Positions 1 to 11,169 of a stretch of DNA of 64,000 bases are shown here, piece by piece. Position 1 is the first letter of the stretch. Every line of letters begins with the position of its first letter. The notes below the pieces were generated by a model that was not told where the DNA came from, did not search any database, and saw nothing but the letters and a program-made list of their open reading frames with translations. This DNA comes from Zymoseptoria tritici IPO323 (Eukaryota > Ascomycota > Dothideomycetes > Mycosphaerellales > Mycosphaerellaceae), in NCBI RefSeq assembly GCF_000219625.1, contig NC_018218.1, positions 4,526,001-4,590,000 of the forward strand, read 5' to 3'. The position numbers and the translations under genes were made by a program.

Positions 1-369
1 AGAGGATTAGCGCGCCCGCCGAGGATGTCGAGCGGCGAATAAAGCTACTCTTTAGATGTTTAGGGAGCTACTTACGTATCGTATCTATCTCTACCTCCGA
101 TAGAGTATATATAGGGCTAAATAGGACCTTTGCTCCCTTAACTAGGTCGATCTTAAGATCGTACAGTCTATACGGTGCTAACTTACTAGCTAACTCCTCC
201 GAAAAGACGTCGGAGAAGTTAGAGTACGCCGTTAGGACGCTATTCTAGTCTAGTTCGAGTCTATCCTCGACCTCTTAGATCGATATAATATAAAGAGCTA
301 CCTCGATTTTACTAAGACACTCCCGGTAGAACCTGCCCGGGGACACTACCGCTATCGCTTACCGCTTTC

Positions 370-1990
370 GAGGTTTCTACCTTTAGAAGACCTTCTTTAG
401 AGCGAAGTTAATACCCGGGTTGTACTTCTCGAGCTAGGGCATGCCGAGTACGACTTCGAAACTGTAAATACGTCCTACCTTAAACGTATCTACGCACCTC
501 TACGCCTTGCTAGAGGTGTCTATAGCCTTATAGGAGTTTCTCGTTTCTCTAAAGACCTATAGGCTCTAGCTATTTAGAGTTAGGTACTTTATCTAGGTAG
601 ATAGCTTAGAAACTATCTACCCTATTTCCTTTACTAGCATAGAATCGTAAAAGTTGTCCTAGGCGCCGCTATTAATTAGGCCCCGGACCTTTCTAGACTT
701 CCCTAGGCCGTTTAGCGTTAACTCGACGCTAATTAGGCGCCCTTGCTAGGCGCGGCGCTTTCCTAGCTTAGCCGAGCGCCGCTAATCCTTATTATAGAGG
801 ACTTAGCCTACCTAAGTAATAGCGTCTACTTAGGGGGCGTCTCTTTCCCCGAATCCTTCTATAGGTACTAGTTAGTATAGTCGCGGCGGATATGCCCGAC
901 CTATTAGTATCCGTAGTACGTAGCCTTAGAGGAGGCCTTCGGGTCCTGTTCGCTATCGCTAGTCTTTACCCTCTTACCGTCCGGAGTAGTAGAGCTGTCG
1001 CTAGGGCGCTTCTTCGCCTACTTAGCGGCCCTTTTAGTAGCCTGCCTCTTACGAGCCTCTTATTTAGAGCCCTCGTTAGCGCGGTAGGCCTTTTTAGCCC
1101 TCTCCTCGGCGTCTACTAGGTTTAGTAGGGTAGTAGGGTAGTTCGAGAGGCAGTTACGAAGGGTCTATAAAAGGGCGCTATAGAACCTAAGGATCTTCTT
1201 ACTATCGTCCCTTTTATCGAGCTCCTTCTAGAGTGTCTTTAGCTCCTCGAGGAGTTCTTCTAGCGTACGGTTACTTAAGGTAACCTTTTTTAGCTTCTCG
1301 TAGGCCTTCTCGCGCCGTTCGGTCTCTATGCTTATTAAGTTAAGTATAACCTCCTTTATTATAGACTAGGTTAGCTTAGAATAGTCGTTAAGGCTGTCGA
1401 CGTAGCGTTCCTAGTAGTCTTACTAGAGCTTTCTTATATAGTCGGTAGTAAAGTTAACCTTACGGTCTTCGCGTTCGGCGAATCCTTCGTATCGTCTAAA
1501 GGCTCTTTCGAGGGCTTAGACCTAGTCGTTATAGCTCGTACGCGACTTACCCTCGAAGACTAGTAGCTCCTTTAACTTAGGGAGGTTATCCCTCGTCCTA
1601 GTATACTAGTTAGGTTTGGAGAAAAGGTAGCGGAGGGTAGCCGTCCTTAGGTTCCCTTCTAGCGTAGGATAGTCTAGTTCGGTACGGAATTCCTTAATCT
1701 TCTACTAAAGGGTTAAGAACTCGAAGGTAGCGCGGGCGACTTCGTTATTATGCTCCCGGGTAGCCTTTTCTTCCGTAGTCTCTCCCGAGCTAGGCTAGTT
1801 AAGAAGGTTAACGTCCTATAGCTAACTAGTAGGCGTAGCCGATAGCTCCGTAGAGGAAGCGCTCGCCTACTATTAGGTAGAGGTATTAGGAAGGGAATCG
1901 TCCTAACGACGGGTAACCTTTAGAGCTATGTCGGTAGTTTTCGGTATAGTTGTACGGTTGTTTTTAATCGAATCGAATATTAGAAGCACC
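370..1990 (-). pseudogene. Gag-protease remnant of the Gypsy element
   Basis: Conceptual translation of the minus strand gives a gag-like stretch at about 1400-1990, including LERAFRRYEGFAERED and a charged helical segment with TERREKAYEKLKK near 1260-1330. It is followed by the protease end near 400-560. In-frame TAG/TAA stops occur every few tens of codons. A CCHC zinc knuckle is expected between the two (about 740-870), but Cys codons there would have become Tyr by TGT-to-TAT change and I cannot place it with confidence. Confidence 0.55.
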
Positions 1991-2035
1991 TTAAGAGGGA
2001 ATATAGGCTTATACCGAAAACAAATAGTTATAGAA

Positions 2036-2273
2036 TGTAACGAGTCGATTCGATAAGGAAGGGAATAGACGAGAGCGTCCCCCGAGGCTATGTACCCGCC
2101 CTTCGTATTACTAAATGCATCCCTCCGCCTAGACTAGGCACTAGTCGTAGTCTAACGTCCGCTCGGGGGCCGTCGTACGCCCGTAAGGTTCGTTCCTCTA
2201 TAGGATGTCCTAGTCTTAGCTAGATAAGATAGCACCGGTAATCTATAGTGCTAGGATAGTCTAGGTTAGGACA
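2036..2273 (-). repeat. Candidate 5' LTR of the Gypsy element (about 238 bp)
   Basis: On the minus strand this block begins TGTCCTAACC and ends CGTTACA, so it has the TG...CA ends of an LTR. It lies exactly between the LINE reverse-transcriptase sequence (above 2274) and the gag-like sequence (below about 1990). The second LTR would be outside the window, so neither identity between the LTRs nor the target duplication can be tested. RIP may have altered the terminal bases. Confidence 0.5.
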
Positions 2274-3830
2274 GGTAGGAGGCGTTATCGTAAGGGTGTC
2301 CTTATAGCCGTATCCTTCGGTTTTAGCGGTAGTCTTAAGTATTTCCGAGGGGATACCGTCTAGCCCTAGCGCCTTACCTATAGCTATTCTTTTAATCGCG
2401 AGGTAGATCTCGTATATTATAATTAATTGTATATTAATAGGGTCGGGGTAGTGCGAGCCTTTAATGTCGGTAATATCTGCCTCGCGCGGCTATAGGAAGA
2501 ACGAGTCTCGTAGCATTTAACACTATGTCTAACTAGTAGTAGCGGTAATTCTATTATCTTTAATATAAGGGAAGTGCGTCTGTCGTAGCTAGCCTTAGTT
2601 TCGTTTCTATTTAATAACCTTCTAGAGCTTCTTATAGTCCTCGTCGGCTTTAGCTATCTACGTTCGGAATTAGCTACGCTTCTAGCGTTTAATAGCGTTA
2701 ATATATTCCTTTCGTTTTTCCTTATAGTTCTCGACGGCAGTTTGCTCTTATTCTACGCTAATTAATATATCGTGCTCTAGGAGCCGTGTCCTACGTTTCT
2801 ATCGTCTTATTTCGCGCCGGAGGGCTATTAATTCCGGCGTAAAGCCTACCTTCGTCCTACCTAGTTTAAAGCGGGTCTTTAGTATAGACGCTTTAATCGC
2901 CGCCTAGACGGCGACTTAGATTAGGGTAGTAGCGTCGTCGATGTTAGTAGCGGTTTTAAGTATAGGTAGCTCTAGGTCGGCGAGGGCGGCACCGAGTTTA
3001 GCGGTGTTAGTCTTACCCTAATTGTGCCTCTAAGTCTCGTCTTCCTCTATTAGGGGTAGGCGTACGAAGTGCTAGGTACTTCGAATTAGGAGGTAGTCCG
3101 AATCCTAGTCCTCCTCGTTAAAGGTTACGGCTATTCCTACCATATTAACGGCCGGTATATAGAATACGAGGTCTATAGTTAAAGAGCGGCTATTAGCGTT
3201 AGGGCTGCGGCGGGTCGTAGTTCCTAGCGGGACTGCCTAAATTATCTCCTACTCCGCTATAAGTTATTATAGCTAATTGCCTCTCGCGTCTAGCCGGCGG
3301 TCTAGCATCTAATTAGGGTAGTAGGCGTTAAAATCGCTAAGCATAATCGTAGCCTCGGTAATTAAAGTAGCCGCGTATTCGATAATTAAATAGTCGTTAA
3401 AAAGCGGTAGTTAGTAGACATTAAGTAGCGTAATTACGTCTATACCGTAAAAATAGAGCTACTATACGTAGTCTTTATTAGTAATTAGGAGCTACTTACT
3501 TTTAGGCTACCTTTTCGAGACGAAGGTAGCTACCCGGGCGTCGGGGGTACTAGAGAAGACAAGGTAGAAGGCGTCTTTAAGGGGATAGTACGTTAATATA
3601 TATCCCTCGTTTATACGGTTTAGGTAGGGTTCCTATAGTACGATTACGTCGTAGTCTTTAATATCTTCTATAGTAAAGAAAGCTACGCTAACATCGAAGT
3701 ACCGGTTAACGTTATATTAAAGGACTTTAAAGGTCGTAGTCTCTTTACCGACGCCGTAGTCCGTCGCCGTACTTAGGCTTATAGGTCCCTAAGCTCTAAT
3801 TAAGGCGTTTATCGTATACGTTACCGATTC
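2274..3830 (-). pseudogene. LINE ORF2 remnant: endonuclease and N-terminal reverse transcriptase
   Basis: At about 3300-3360 the minus strand reads MLSDFNAYYPN, then (stop for Trp) MLDRR, matching the catalytic GDFNAHHPxW block of LINE endonucleases. At about 2340-2400 it reads AIKRIAIGKALGLDGIPSEI, the first conserved block of LINE reverse transcriptases (KAPGPDGIPNE-like). The reverse transcriptase is cut after this block by the LTR at 2273. Stops are TAG/TAA at former Trp and Gln codons. Confidence 0.75.
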
Positions 3831-3849
3831 CGCTTAAGGTTTTGCTTAA

Positions 3850-5860
3850 TAAGGGTAGTTCTTCGCTCTATACCGTTGTGTAGGTAGGTTCCTTTGCTAG
3901 CGTATTCTCTTTGTTTTAGAGCTTTCGCCTCTTTGCTAGCGTATTTTAATTGTCGGACTAGTAGGAGCGCTTCTAGCTACGTTATATAGCGCGAAGTGCG
4001 CTAATGTAGGCGGTGCGGTTAGCTGCCTTTTAAAGGCCTTATAGTATATACGGCGGTTTCCGAGTCGACTTTCGGAGGAGCGATTTAGTTACTAATGCCT
4101 CTCCGGTAGCTTCGCTTAATAAGTCCGCGCTAGATTAGACGGCGTTTAGGTATAGGTCCGCGGTAGTTACGGGCTATTTGTCCCTCTTTAGGCGTAAGGC
4201 TTCCTAACGGCGTATCTTAGCCTCTTCGTCCGCGAGTACTTTCTTCTATACTTTAATGTCTCGGAGCTTCGTCTTTGCGGGAGATAGTTTAGCAAGCGGT
4301 AGGCGGTCTTTAATTACGGGCGCGGTCGCTATAGTAACTCTTCGTAAGGGCGATAAAGATAAGGGCAGGTATTAATTGTCTTTAAGTACTATAAATAAAG
4401 GTGTAGGGAGCCCTCGGCCTATAGTAGGTAGTGTCCCTTATATAGCCGTACGTAACGCGTCGACGCGTTGTTTATTTTAATACGGTAGGTCTTCGGAAAT
4501 TACGGTTAAGGGGCTAGCGTTTTCCGGGTCTAGCGCTGTCCCTATGTTCTGCTCGATTTAACGCTATAGTCTTACTCGCGGCGTTAGTACTATATGCCTA
4601 GTTAGTATCTGTCCCCTCTATATTTGTACCTTTTTAATTACTTAGAGCCTCGTTAGGTAGTTAAGGCTCTAGGCGTAATGTCCTCGTTCGTAGTTTACGT
4701 AGCGCGGGTCCCTCGTACATCCCTCCTTCTTATAATCTATTACGTAAATGCCGCATCGAATTAGCTCGTAGCATCGGGTTCCTTTATAACTGTATCTTTA
4801 ATAGTAGAAGTACTACTAAACTCTTGCCGCCCTATTAAAGATCTCCGCTAAGAGGGGGCTTCCCTCCTAGATAAGGCTATAGTCGATAATAGTATTAGCG
4901 TCCTCCGGGTATATAAATTCTAGTACTATCGAGCTCCGCTCTTTCCCCTTTACCTTATTCTTTAATAGCTAGCCGATGTATATAATAACGGCGTCGGGTA
5001 TATAACGCCTATTCTATGCCTTAATCTCTTTAATCGCTTATACCTTTCCGGCGTCGGTTATTATAATTAAGCGTACGCGGAAGCCGTATACTACTACCCC
5101 GTAGGTCTAGGTAATAAGGAGGGCTCCTTCGCCTAAAGTCGGGAGGTAGGCGTATACGTGTTCGATAAATATCTCGCGGTCGTGTCCGTCTTAGAAATGT
5201 ATCTATATATCGCCTAATAGGAGGAGTTTAGCTACCTCCGCTATCGTTAGTACCGCTTTTAATTAAAGTGTGTCGTTAATGCCTTAAAGTAGTGCCCGTA
5301 GTTTCTCGCTTTACTTACGTAGGTAGGCTCGAATACCTATATTATATACCCGGACGCGTACCTAACTTAATAGGCCTTCGGGCTATTGCTATCTTTAAGG
5401 CTCTTAGTCTTTCTTCGTAGCGCTAAACATAGAGGGGAGTTAGAGCTAGAGTTGTCGATTCGCTACGACGGTCCCTTCGTACGCTGCCTTAAATATCGTA
5501 GCGGTAGTAAGGTGCTCGCCTCGTAGGCTACGCCTCTATACCGCTACCGAATCTCTCGTAAACTACTTTACTAAGACTAGATCCGACTTAATAGTCTCTA
5601 GCGAGTACTAGATAGCCGTCGCGTCGTAATTTCGTACGTAGTAAGCGAATCTAGTTAAGAGGCTAATAAGGCCCTTTAAGGAGGCCGTAAGGTCTCCTAC
5701 CGTAGGTTTCTTCGTAGATTTAAGCTAATAGAGTAGTTCTCTGCCGTGTGCTTCTACTATTGCTATAAACTCTATAGGTAATTGTATAGTCTCTATATTA
5801 GGTAGGCTCGGGCGTATTATCTTTGTTGTCTTAGCCGGCGTTAGATACGTACTAGCTTCT
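3850..5860 (-). pseudogene. LINE ORF1 remnant with CCHC zinc-knuckle cluster
   Basis: Translation of the minus strand over about 4620-4830 gives a Cys/His array spaced like three successive knuckles of Tad1 ORF1 proteins: pieces read TRCYELIRCGIYVIDYKKEG, CTRDPRYVNYERGHYA. Several positions expected to be Cys or His read as Tyr, as predicted for TGT-to-TAT and CAC-to-TAC changes. Upstream, about 5430-5860 reads LPNIETIQLPIEFIAIVEAH and other hydrophilic sequence of an ORF1 N-terminus. No intact frame exists. Confidence 0.6.
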
Positions 5861-5960
5861 ATTTTCACGCGACAGTAAGGTGGCGCCTTCGATTAAAGAG
5901 GTAAAAGTTAGATAGCTGCACTCGTCTTGCCTGTGCGCGTCGATTAGTGTATGTTTTGTA

Positions 5961-7154
5961 ATAATTGGGAATATTAGGTGTGTTGTTGTTTTTCCCGGCC
6001 CTGACAGAAGCCGCTCGAATGACAAGATCGCATCCAACACTTCGTGCCTCAGGCATGCAGAACGACCAGGGCAGCAAAATGTGCAAAACATACAACACCG
6101 CGGATTCCCCAATTGTCACCAACTTGAGTACTGATGCGGCGGTTACATGATTCTCGTAGCAGATCGGACGGGATGCTGAGTTTTCATGTACCTGTGGTCG
6201 TATGTGCTTGGAAGACAAACCTGGTGCTATATCAATCTCCATGATCTTCCGTCCGCCACGTCCTCGCCATCTCGGCGGCAGTGTGTGTGAACGATGTTAC
6301 ATCTGGACGTCCCGGATCGGAGTCTCCAGGGTAGGTGCTTCAAGGCCGGATCTACGACACGACGATCAGCAATGGATTTTCTCCGAGATGTGCCTGATCT
6401 GTGCTACGCGACTCACATCTTGTCGGCTCCCGTCTCACAATTTCTCACGGACATCACCTAATCTCCTCCACTCGGACAGTCAAATACAGACATTTGCAGG
6501 TACAGCGAGATACTGGATTATTATGATGTCCACCACCCACTCGTCATCATGTCCCGAGCTTGCCAAGAGAGGCGATCTGCACGACTGCTTCCGGCTGGCT
6601 CCATCATCACACCTCGGGTGGCTGAATCGCACTGGCTTTGATGCATTGCAAGCTGTATGCCAATCGTCTGCTTTGTCGCGCCATGATAACACCCAGAGAA
6701 GGTCGGTCTTCCGGCGGCACGCGACACCTCAAGGAAATCTCCCGTGGGTAGATTCGCCGGCCATTCCATAAAAGGAAGGAGCGATGACACAAGACTCGAA
6801 AAGCTTCTTTCGCAAGCAACTCAAGCGCCAACGCTTATCGACGACAAGCCGATCAGGCGCTGTGCTAACATCTTAGCTTGAACGACCAATTGGCTCAGCC
6901 AGACTGTGGAGGTATTCCCCTGCTCCACTGTCGATCTGTCGTACCCACCACCTGCCAATCTCGACATCAAGTCCGCCCCCCGGCAGTGCTACGCTGCACG
7001 GAGAGGTTGCATCTGGTACACCTTCGCCACTGTCGCCAAAGCTAGCTGGTTCACAGCATGAACGGCTACCGAGGCGTATTGAAAGTAATATACTCGAGGA
7101 CATGTCGCTGGATGTTTTCTCTTTTTCACAAACCCGACTTCACCTCTTACCAAT
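5961..7154 (+). other. Intergenic stretch between the transposon block and the sedolisin gene
   Basis: Base composition returns to normal here (CA and TG common), so this is not part of the RIP-mutated block. Open frames exist on both strands (the longest, 6202-6771 plus, would be 189 aa), but they overlap each other, resemble no domain and show no coherent composition. The promoter of the sedolisin gene should lie at the right end. I see no gene. Confidence 0.5.
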
Positions 7155-9344
7155 ATGAAGCTGACTTTGCTGACCGTGTCCTGTGGTCTTGCTGCTGTAC
7201 TCGCTGCACCCCTAGAGGGCAGAGCTGACTACGCAGTGCACAGCTCTCACTTTGTCCCTTCTGGCTGGACCAAGGCCGGCAAGGCCCATGCTGTAAGAAC
7301 GCAGAAGCGTCATATGGACTGAATTGGAGGACTGACCACAAAGTCAGGATCAAGTGCTCAAGCTTCGCATCGGCCTCAAGCAAGGCAACTTCCAGGCACT
7401 CGAAGAAGATCTTCTTGAAGTCAGCCATCCGGACCACGAGCGCTACGGCAAGCACTTGTCTTCGGACGAGATCCACTCCCATGTCGCGCCTTCGGAAGCG
7501 GCACTCGATGCAGTCCACCAATGGCTCGGAGGGCACGACATCTTTGCGGACCAGCTTGAGTATAGTGCACCAAAGGACTGGGTGATGGTCTCGCTCCCGA
7601 TCTCAAAGGTGGAGAAATTGCTGGACACCGAGTACCACCAGTATGAGCACATCGACGGTACACAGGTTGTCCGTACCACGCAGTACAGCCTGCCCAGATC
7701 CCTGCAAGGACATGTCGATATCGTTGCACCAACAAACTACTTCGGCAACCCCAAGTTCTTTGGTTCAACAGTGCGAATCGCCGAAGGGTCGATTCCAAAC
7801 ACGGAGATTGCTGCCAGTAGCTTGGCATCTTCCGCGGCGCCACTTGGCTGCCTGTCCACTGCTGTTACACTCGCTTGCGTTCGATCACTGTACCAGACTA
7901 TCGATTACAAGCCCAAGGTTCCTAACAAGGCGGGTCTTTCATGCTTCAGAAACAGATCCTGTCGACATGGCTAACCTTTCCGCATAGAACTACGTTGGTA
8001 TCACGAACTACCTCAACCAAACAGTACGTAGCAAGAAAGAGGTTGTTCCAAGAGCGGAGCTGACCCGTTATAGCCATCCGATGTCGACTTCCGTGCCTAT
8101 ATGACCACGCAAAGGCCAGATGCGAACCCAAACTACATTTTCACACGCCAAATCATCGCTGGTGCCGCGAACGACCAGACTATGCCAGGCATTGAAGCTG
8201 ACCTCGACGTTGAAGTGGGTAAACTTCTAGCTACAGAATAGCCACTCCACGATATCACCTGCAATGCTGACAAGTCTTCCAGGCGGTCGGCGGAATCGCA
8301 TACCCCACCAGATTCACCTCGTATTCTACCGGAGGATCGCCACCATTTACTCCTGATCTTGCTACGCCGACAGACACTAACGAGCCATACCTTACCTGGC
8401 TAGACTACGTGCTCAAGCAGAAAGACGTCCCATACGTTATCTCGACCTCGTATGGAGACGATGAGCAAAGCGTACCACAAGATTATGCTACTCGTGTCTG
8501 CAATGAGCTCGCTCAACTGGGTGCCAAGGGCGTCACTCTACTCTTGTGAGACCTCTTCAGAACATTTCGACGTTTCCTGACATGACTGCTGACGATGTCT
8601 GTCCAGCTCTTCCGGCGACTTTGGCGTTGGTGCAAGCGGCGACTGCGTTTCGAATGATGGAAAGAACACGCCTAGGTTCCTGCCAGCGTTTCCAGCAAGC
8701 TGTCCTTACGTGACTACTGTGAGTGGACATGTCCTAGCCAATCTCATCAGCTCAGACTAACTTGTACAAAGATCGGCGGCACAATGGACTTCTCCCCAGA
8801 GGTCGTGGCAAAAGACGGCGGCTACGTTCCCGGAGGTGGCTTCTCGAACTACTTCCCCCGACCGTCTTACCAGGTACGTTGCTACGATAGACCTTGGACG
8901 CCCGATAGGGTCAGCTTCTAATGACAACCACCACAGGACGCAGCAGTGTCAAGCTACCTCAGCAGCATCGGCACCTTGAACCAACCCTATTACAACGCCA
9001 GCGGACGCGCATACCCCGACATCGCCGCTCAGAGTGTCCGCTTCGTCATCAATAACATGGCCGCACCAAACCTGGTCGACGGAACCAGTGTCGCTTCTCC
9101 GATCTCTGCCGGAGTCCTCACTCTCGTCAACGACGCTCTCATTGCAGCAGGAAAGCCCCCGCTCGGTTTCTTGAACCCAATGCTTTACTCCAAAAAGGGT
9201 GCCGGCTTCACCGACATCACCTCGGGTACTGTCACAGGTTGCAATGCCACCACCCCTGGATTCCCTGCTAGGAAAGGATGGGATGCGGCGAGTGGATTCG
9301 GTACTCCAAACTTCAAGGCTATTCGAGCTTCGCTTGGTGTTTGA
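7155..9344 (+). CDS. Secreted sedolisin (family S53, tripeptidyl-peptidase-like)
   Basis: Serine-carboxyl protease active at acid pH, secreted and self-activated after removal of an N-terminal prodomain. Exons by splice motif and frame: 7155-7292, 7348-7929, 7988-8023, 8074-8214, 8283-8545, 8607-8718, 8772-8873, 8937-9344, giving 593 aa, normal for the family. A signal peptide ([17 protein letters not shown]) opens the protein. The prodomain includes [19 protein letters not shown]. The catalytic Glu and Asp lie in GIEADLDVE, the oxyanion Asp in SSGDFGVG and the nucleophile Ser in GTSVASP. The Ca-site region reads FTDITSG and later [13 protein letters not shown]. Intron 2 fits only with a GC donor (AAG then GCGGGT) to keep frame; a sequence error is the alternative. 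The stop is 180 bp from the stop of the convergent dehydratase gene. Confidence 0.9.
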
Positions 9345-9524
9345 GGTATTTCGTTCAAAGACTGCTGTGGATTGTCCACGGCATCCGCCTTCAGCTGTAT
9401 TCCTCAATGACCTGGAGAGGGATGGAGAGCTGTTGTGAGTCCTTAAGAGTGGTAAGGATGCGGAAGTGCACTGAAGGCAATATTTCGTGGATATTTTGTT
9501 CCAGTCCTTTAATCACTGGACTAT

Positions 9525-10645
9525 CTAATCCAGAAAGTCTTTGATGTACTGGTTCAGTATCTGCAAAGAAAGACCACTGCCTCCACACACAACGACTACC
9601 ACACGACTTTCTGGCTGCAAGCCTGGTATGTATTCGTGAAGCTTGCCAGTGTACAGCACCGCCAAAGAAACTGCGCAAGCAGGTTCCACCAGCATTCGTT
9701 CGTCGTCAGCAAAACGCTTGCAGGCCTCTACCGTCTCCTTGTCGGTGAGCACAGCACACTTGACCCGTGTTCTGTCCATCGCATAAGTGAACGTTTGTTC
9801 CGAAACCCTGCGAGCGCCCAAGGTTGTCGCAATGCTTGTTATTTTGGGCAAGGTGACGAGCTCTCCTTTTTCGACCGACTGCGACAACGCATCTGCTCCG
9901 ACGGTCTCGACGGCGAGAACCATCGGGCCAGTCTCTCCTTTCCATGCAGAGTGGCGTTCGAGTCCCTGCATGATACCATTCAGGAGACCACCGCCTCCCA
10001 CGCTGCAAATGATGGCGTCCGGGAGGGTGACAGATTCTGTTCCGGATTCTCGCGTGGCTGAAGGGTAGTGGTCATCCACGGTTGAAAGTTGCTGGACGAT
10101 TTCGTCGACCATGGTTGAATTTCCAGCCCATATAGCGGGATCGTCGAAAGGGGGAACGTAGACGGCATGTTGACCCCCAGCTCGAGCTGCTGGTAAGAGC
10201 TCTTTGCGGAGATATTGGTCCGCTTCATACCAAGACGCACCTGTCTGAATGACCTCGTGGGCTCCAGCTTTCTTCAACTTGTCAATCATGTAGGCAGAAG
10301 TGGAATCTGGGACCACGATTGTCGCGGGACAAATGAAAGTGACTGCTGCGGAAACGCATCCGAGGCCGGCATTCCCTCCGGAACTGCAGAAGAAGTGCGT
10401 TGTGGTGCGGCTGTCGCCAGTCCCGTTTGCTCCATCGTCTGGTAGATGAGCCTTGACGAAGGCGCCCATGCCGCGACTCTTGAAAGATCCCGAAGGCTGT
10501 GTGTTTTCCAGCTTGAGGTAGATGTTACTGCGAACACCGTTAGTAGCATAACATGTGCGAAAGGTGGAATCCCAAACCAGCCGCAAATCCGAGAAAGGCC
10601 TTTTGACCAGATCAATGGCGTCTCGATCCATGGCTGCTTCGACAT
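9525..10645 (-). CDS. L-serine/L-threonine dehydratase (PLP-dependent, catabolic)
   Basis: Deaminates serine to pyruvate and threonine to 2-oxobutyrate; member of the fold-II PLP enzymes. Two exons: 10578-10645 and 9525-10527, 356 aa. The first exon reads MSKQPWIETPLIWSKGLSRI, the usual N-terminus of fungal serine dehydratases. A 50 bp intron (10528-10577) with a CTAAC branch site and CAG acceptor joins it to CNIYLKLENTQPSGSFKSRG. A continuous open frame through the intron would begin at 10691 and give a foreign N-terminus, so the spliced start at 10645 is preferred. PLP Lys is Lys39 in SGSFKSRG; the phosphate loop is SSGGNAGLG; a Gly-rich loop SVGGGGLLNG and the C-terminal CGGSGLS follow. 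The start codon is about 210 bp from the inverted repeat of a transposon block, so its promoter may have been disturbed. Confidence 0.88.
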
Positions 10646-10857
10646 GGCGCATGCGGTACTCGGGAAGAACAACGTCGAACGTGCGTGGCAATCCACGAGG
10701 TGGAAGAATGGCTATACAGCCGTGAGGGAAGAGAAGTTACTGCGATGATGACAAAACATGCCTTGCCACAGCTCAGAGCAGGAATATGTTGCGCCTTTCG
10801 GACGAATGCCTTCGACGTCGCCGCACGCCCAACGATCTCCTTGCCGAAAAGTACGCA

Positions 10858-10924
10858 GGTGCAAAGTTAGCACTTCGCCAGAATTCGTGATTTTTAAGAT
10901 TTCGGACAATTCGACAATTCGACA
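10858..10924 (+). repeat. Outer inverted repeat, left arm
   Basis: Begins GGTGCAAAGTTAGCAC and runs through GAATTCGTGATTTTTAAG to a duplicated ACAATTCG motif. It pairs with 14887-14955; the two arms differ at only about seven or eight positions by eye. It is followed by a low-complexity ACTGTACTATAC-like stretch up to 10971. Confidence 0.8.
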
Positions 10925-10971
10925 CTGTACTACACTATACTGTACTGCACTGTACTATACTAGAGCATTTT

Positions 10972-11030
10972 AGCAACGCTGTCAGGACAGCATACAGCGA
11001 CCTGACAGCGTCCATAAAGGGTATAGCGCG
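10972..11030 (+). repeat. Harbinger terminal inverted repeat, left
   Basis: AGAGCATTTTAGCAACGCTG at the tip, followed by CAGCGACCTGACAGCG; matches the right end in inverted orientation with small indels. Confidence 0.7.
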
Positions 11031-11169
11031 CACTACGTGACCTCTAAAAATGGAAGTAAATGTTTATCTGCTGTTATGGCCGCTACACTCGCTGTAGCGG
11101 CTATGACAGCGACAACATTAGGTTAGCTGCTGTTATATTAGGTTAGTCTTCTTCCTTCTTTTAACCTTA

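Larger units (their letters stand above)
1..2273 (-). mobile_element. Degenerate Ty3/Gypsy LTR retrotransposon, 5' part (LTR, gag, protease), cut by the window edge
   Basis: Reading the minus strand from 2273 downward gives an LTR, a gag-like region and a protease end, in the order of a Ty3/Gypsy element; reverse transcriptase and integrase would lie left of base 1. The diagnostic piece is at about 400-560, where the minus strand reads VVLGMP, then (stop in place of Trp) LEKYNPGINF, the end of a retropepsin-type domain. No frame stays open: TAG and TAA stops sit where Trp and Gln are expected. CA and TG dinucleotides are rare and TA is very common while CpG is kept, which is the RIP pattern. 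The element is certainly inactive. Family is clear; clade is not. Confidence 0.8.
2274..5960 (-). mobile_element. Degenerate Tad1-like non-LTR retrotransposon (LINE), interrupted by the Gypsy insertion
   Basis: The minus strand carries, in order from high to low coordinates, an ORF1 with a cluster of zinc knuckles, an apurinic-type endonuclease, and the start of a reverse transcriptase, which is the order of a fungal Tad1/I-type LINE. The reverse transcriptase stops at 2274 where the LTR of the Gypsy element begins. The left part of the LINE should therefore resume beyond the Gypsy element, outside the window. The 5' limit is soft: the RIP composition fades between about 5865 and 5990. The whole copy is riddled with TAG/TAA stops. 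Confidence 0.75.

Noticed and set aside
892..1119. 75 aa plus-strand open frame inside the first transposon block
   Set aside because: It lies antisense to the gag remnant and owes its openness to the loss of TGA and the strand bias of TAG; no protein-like features.
6202..6771. 189 aa plus-strand open frame before the sedolisin gene
   Set aside because: No domain, His/Ser/Arg-rich random-looking composition, and long overlapping frames on the other strand.
9525..10691. 388 aa unspliced model of the dehydratase
   Set aside because: The N-terminal 50 residues do not match the family and include intron sequence; the spliced start restores the standard N-terminus.
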